Assembly (NCBI GenBank): GCA_017412325.1 | Contig: JAFPYE010000032.1 | Coordinates: 1-7,747, forward strand | Direction of reading: 5' to 3' | DNA: 7,747 bases | Source of the DNA: Kiritimatiellia bacterium | GTDB taxonomy: Bacteria > Verrucomicrobiota > Kiritimatiellia > RFP12 > UBA1067 | In this document: piece after piece, positions 5,905 to 7,747 of the stretch | How positions within the stretch are numbered: the first letter of the stretch is position 1 | Layout: the number at the start of each line of letters is the position of its first letter | Notes under the pieces: generated by a model | Seen by the model: the letters and a program-made list of their open reading frames with translations, nothing else | What the model was told of the DNA's origin: nothing | Database searches by the model: none | Made by a program: the position numbers and the translations under genes

Positions 5905-6352
5905 GAGGGCGTTTACCCTGATTGAACTCCTGGTGGTCGTGGCGATGATCGCGATCATCATGGGTGCGATGACCACCTCGGTCACCGCCTCGCAGCAGCG
6001 CGCCCGCATCCAGAAGGCGACCGCCGAGGTCAACGTCATTTCGCAGGCCATCCTCGCCTACGAGAACTACGCCGCGAACCACGAGCTGGAGGAGCTGAAC
6101 GACGTCGACGCCGACGCGACTTCGCTCGGCTTCCTGCTGGGCAAGGAGTCCGGCGAAACCGGCGACAAGATTCCGGCGCTGCTCATGGCCTCGCTTACGT
6201 CGGGCGGCACGATGCGCGACCCCTGGGGCCAGCCCTACAAGATTCGCATCAAGCGCGGGAACATCCAGCCCCAGAACTCGATGTCGTCGCTCGAGAAGAC
6301 GGGCTACTATCTGCCGAACTTCTATCGGCTCAGCGCGGAGGAGCGGAAATGA
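5885..6352 (+). CDS. GspG-like pseudopilin with DPWGxPY motif (155 aa)
   Basis: The leader is MTLKTSKRA, then FTLIELLVVVAMIAIIMG; Glu14 of the precursor is Glu5 of the mature chain. It is longer and more basic than the four-residue leaders of its neighbours and has alanine before the cleavage site. The helix continues as QQRARIQKATAEVNVISQAI (37-56), followed by LAYENY (57-62), a good match to the GspG core. MRDPWGQPYKIRIKRG (110-125) is the classic GspG D-P-W-G-x-P-Y motif, and of the four G-like proteins this shows it best. The tail, GYYLPNFYRLSAEERK, lacks the S-A-G-P-D-G/D-D-I calcium loop, which is unusual for a true major pseudopilin. Its length is normal for GspG. It overlaps the previous gene by 20 bases and the next by four (ATGA), and lies between the J and K positions. 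Confidence 0.87.
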   Translation: MTLKTSKRAFTLIELLVVVAMIAIIMGAMTTSVTASQQRARIQKATAEVNVISQAILAYENYAANHELEELNDVDADATSLGFLLGKESGETGDKIPALLMASLTSGGTMRDPWGQPYKIRIKRGNIQPQNSMSSLEKTGYYLPNFYRLSAEERK

Positions 6353-7747
6353 AGAAAGGCTCGGCACTCCTGATTGTCCTCGGCATGCTGGCGTTCATGA
6401 TCGTCTCGGCGGTCGCGTTCTCGTCCTACATGCGCTATTCGCGCCTGCCGTCGAGCTATCTCCGGCGCTCGAGCGCCTCGCGCATGCTCGCCCGCGCCGC
6501 CGTCGCCCGCGCCGTCGACGAGATCGACCAGGCCATCTGCAACAACCCCCACCCCGGGCTGGGCAACCTGGCGGCCAGCGGCGGGAACCGCAACTTCTTC
6601 AAGCACCGCGTCTTCATCGGCGACGACACGCTCGGCAGCTCGTTCGCCGACACCGCCGCCGTGCTGTCGCTCGAGGCGCTCGCCTACATCCCGCCGCCAC
6701 TGGTGAACGAGGCGCGCTACTACGGGCGGCTGTCCCCGACGGCCGCGTGGCAGTCCTTCGACTTCGATGCCGGCCGCTACGCCTATGTCGCGCTCGACGT
6801 GTCGGACTACTTCGACGTCAACCGGCTTTCGGCGGATCTGCCGCGCTCCTCGGCCTCCAACGCGCGCGTCTCGCTCGCCTACCTGTTCGAGACGGGGGGG
6901 GCGAGCGGCCATGCACAGGCCGACGCGGGCGCGAGCGAGTGGGACAACTGGCTGCTGGAGAAGTTCCGCTCCGAAGACTCCGAGGCGCTCGGCTTCAAGT
7001 ACGATACGCTCGTCCCGCTCGTCTCGCTGGCCGACTTCAACCTGGCGCTGGGCGCGAAGGGCGACATCGGCAAGATGTCCAGCCCCTTCTACGACTACGT
7101 TTCCGGCGAAACCGCGAACGGCGCGGGCTTCTACGGCGGTTCTTCGACCGATTGGGAGCGCTACAGGCGCATGACCTTCGTGACCGATAGCTGGTTCCCG
7201 GAGGCGTCGGGCGTCAGTGCATCCGACAAGGACTACGACCTCACGTCTGGCGAGGGGCAGCCCTTCGAGATGTCCGACCTCCGGACTGGAACCGCCAAGC
7301 TCTCCGACCTCGTGCTGGGCAAGAAGTGCCCGTCGGACGGACCCGACTGGGTGGACCTCTTGAGCGGGCTCGGCGTCGCCAATCTCTGGGACTACCTCGA
7401 CCCCGACCACCTCCCCGTCTCGCTCGCGGTGCCGACCGTCGAGCGCGTGCCGATGGTCTGCGCCCTCCAGCCCAGCTTTTCCGGCGAGTTCGCCCTGACG
7501 CGCAAGACCGACCCCGAAGATCCCGACGCCGGGCAGGCGGAGCCCGGTGAAGGGGCCTTGACGCGCACGGCCAAGGTCACGCTCAACTATACGGTCTCCA
7601 AGCTCGCCAACGGCTTTATGACGGCCGCCGTCGAATCGCTCCTCGTCTTCCCGTTTGCGCATCCCGACGAGACGGACAGCACCTACAACGTGGACGGGCG
7701 CTTCTCCTTCTTCTTTTCCACGACCGACCTCGGCCTGCGCACGGGCA
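6349..7747 (+). CDS. GspK/PilX-like large minor pseudopilin (3' end outside the window)
   Basis: The frame is open from the ATG at 6349 to the right edge, 466 codons with no stop. GGAGGAG (6337-6343) lies five bases before the start, which shares ATGA with the previous stop. The N-terminus is MKKG, then SALLIVLGMLAFMIVSAVAF: a class III signal peptide whose mature position 5 is Ile, not Glu. Absence of Glu5, together with an S/A-L-L-x-V-L start, is characteristic of GspK, the tip subunit of the I-J-K complex. The segment SRLPSSYLRRSSASRMLARA (31-50), then AVARAVDEIDQAI (51-63), fits the amphipathic extension of that helix. The rest is not recognised in detail. It is already longer than typical GspK (about 300-350 residues). 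Cysteine occurs at three places, including C64. Its last position in the run agrees with the canonical J-K order. Confidence 0.82.
   Translation, partial: MKKGSALLIVLGMLAFMIVSAVAFSSYMRYSRLPSSYLRRSSASRMLARAAVARAVDEIDQAICNNPHPGLGNLAASGGNRNFFKHRVFIGDDTLGSSFADTAAVLSLEALAYIPPPLVNEARYYGRLSPTAAWQSFDFDAGRYAYVALDVSDYFDVNRLSADLPRSSASNARVSLAYLFETGGASGHAQADAGASEWDNWLLEKFRSEDSEALGFKYDTLVPLVSLADFNLALGAKGDIGKMSSPFYDYVSGETANGAGFYGGSSTDWERYRRMTFVTDSWFPEASGVSASDKDYDLTSGEGQPFEMSDLRTGTAKLSDLVLGKKCPSDGPDWVDLLSGLGVANLWDYLDPDHLPVSLAVPTVERVPMVCALQPSFSGEFALTRKTDPEDPDAGQAEPGEGALTRTAKVTLNYTVSKLANGFMTAAVESLLVFPFAHPDETDSTYNVDGRFSFFFSTTDLGLRTG

Noticed and set aside
5861..6352. Earlier ATG for the DPWGQPY pseudopilin
   Set aside because: There is no ribosome binding site before 5861, and the leader would be 17 residues; GGAG supports the ATG at 5885. 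Not fully excluded.
6322..7662. Long open frame on the minus strand (446 codons)
   Set aside because: It lies opposite the K-like gene; the product is Arg/Val/Gly/Glu-rich with no recognisable domain, as expected when GC-rich codons are read in antisense.

Overview
The window is GC-rich bacterial DNA. One strand (+) carries the 3' end of a ribonuclease III gene, followed by a tightly packed operon for a type II secretion / type IV pilus-like machine. The operon has an inner-membrane platform protein (GspF/PilC family) and then eight consecutive prepilin-like proteins, the last cut off by the window edge. The GC-rich codon use and the large, poorly conserved GspG-type pseudopilins fit a member of the Planctomycetota-Verrucomicrobiota-Kiritimatiellota-Lentisphaerota assemblage. 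That placement is an impression from protein style, not a search result.

Layout. Bases 2-181 encode a C-terminal double-stranded-RNA-binding domain, most likely of RNase III. Bases 182-360 are the only noncoding stretch of note. It holds an imperfect tandem repeat with a 73-74 base period that begins inside the end of the RNase III gene, then a perfect extended -10 promoter element (TGnTATAAT), then a ribosome binding site. From 361 onward the genes are GspF (361-1689), three GspG-like pseudopilins (1689-2852, 2863-3468, 3480-4001), a GspH/FimT-like protein (4001-4852), a GspI/PilV-like protein (4871-5410), a GspJ-position protein (5407-5904), a fourth GspG-like protein (5885-6352) and a long GspK/PilX-like protein (6349 to beyond the end).

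The genes overlap by 1, 4 or 20 bases or are separated by 10-18 bases, so one transcript with translational coupling is the simplest reading. The order matches the textbook gspF-G-H-I-J-K order, but the G position is tripled and an extra G-like gene sits between J and K. In the general type II model, GspF anchors the assembly ATPase, the major pseudopilin (G) polymerises, and H, I, J and K cap or prime the fibre. No ATPase, secretin, GspL/M or prepilin peptidase is visible here, so they would have to lie downstream or elsewhere.

The most interesting points are the pseudopilin expansion, the first pseudopilin (387 residues, eight cysteines in the predicted mature domain), paired cysteines in the next two, alanine instead of glycine before the cleavage site in three of the eight leaders, and the tandem repeat joined to the operon promoter.
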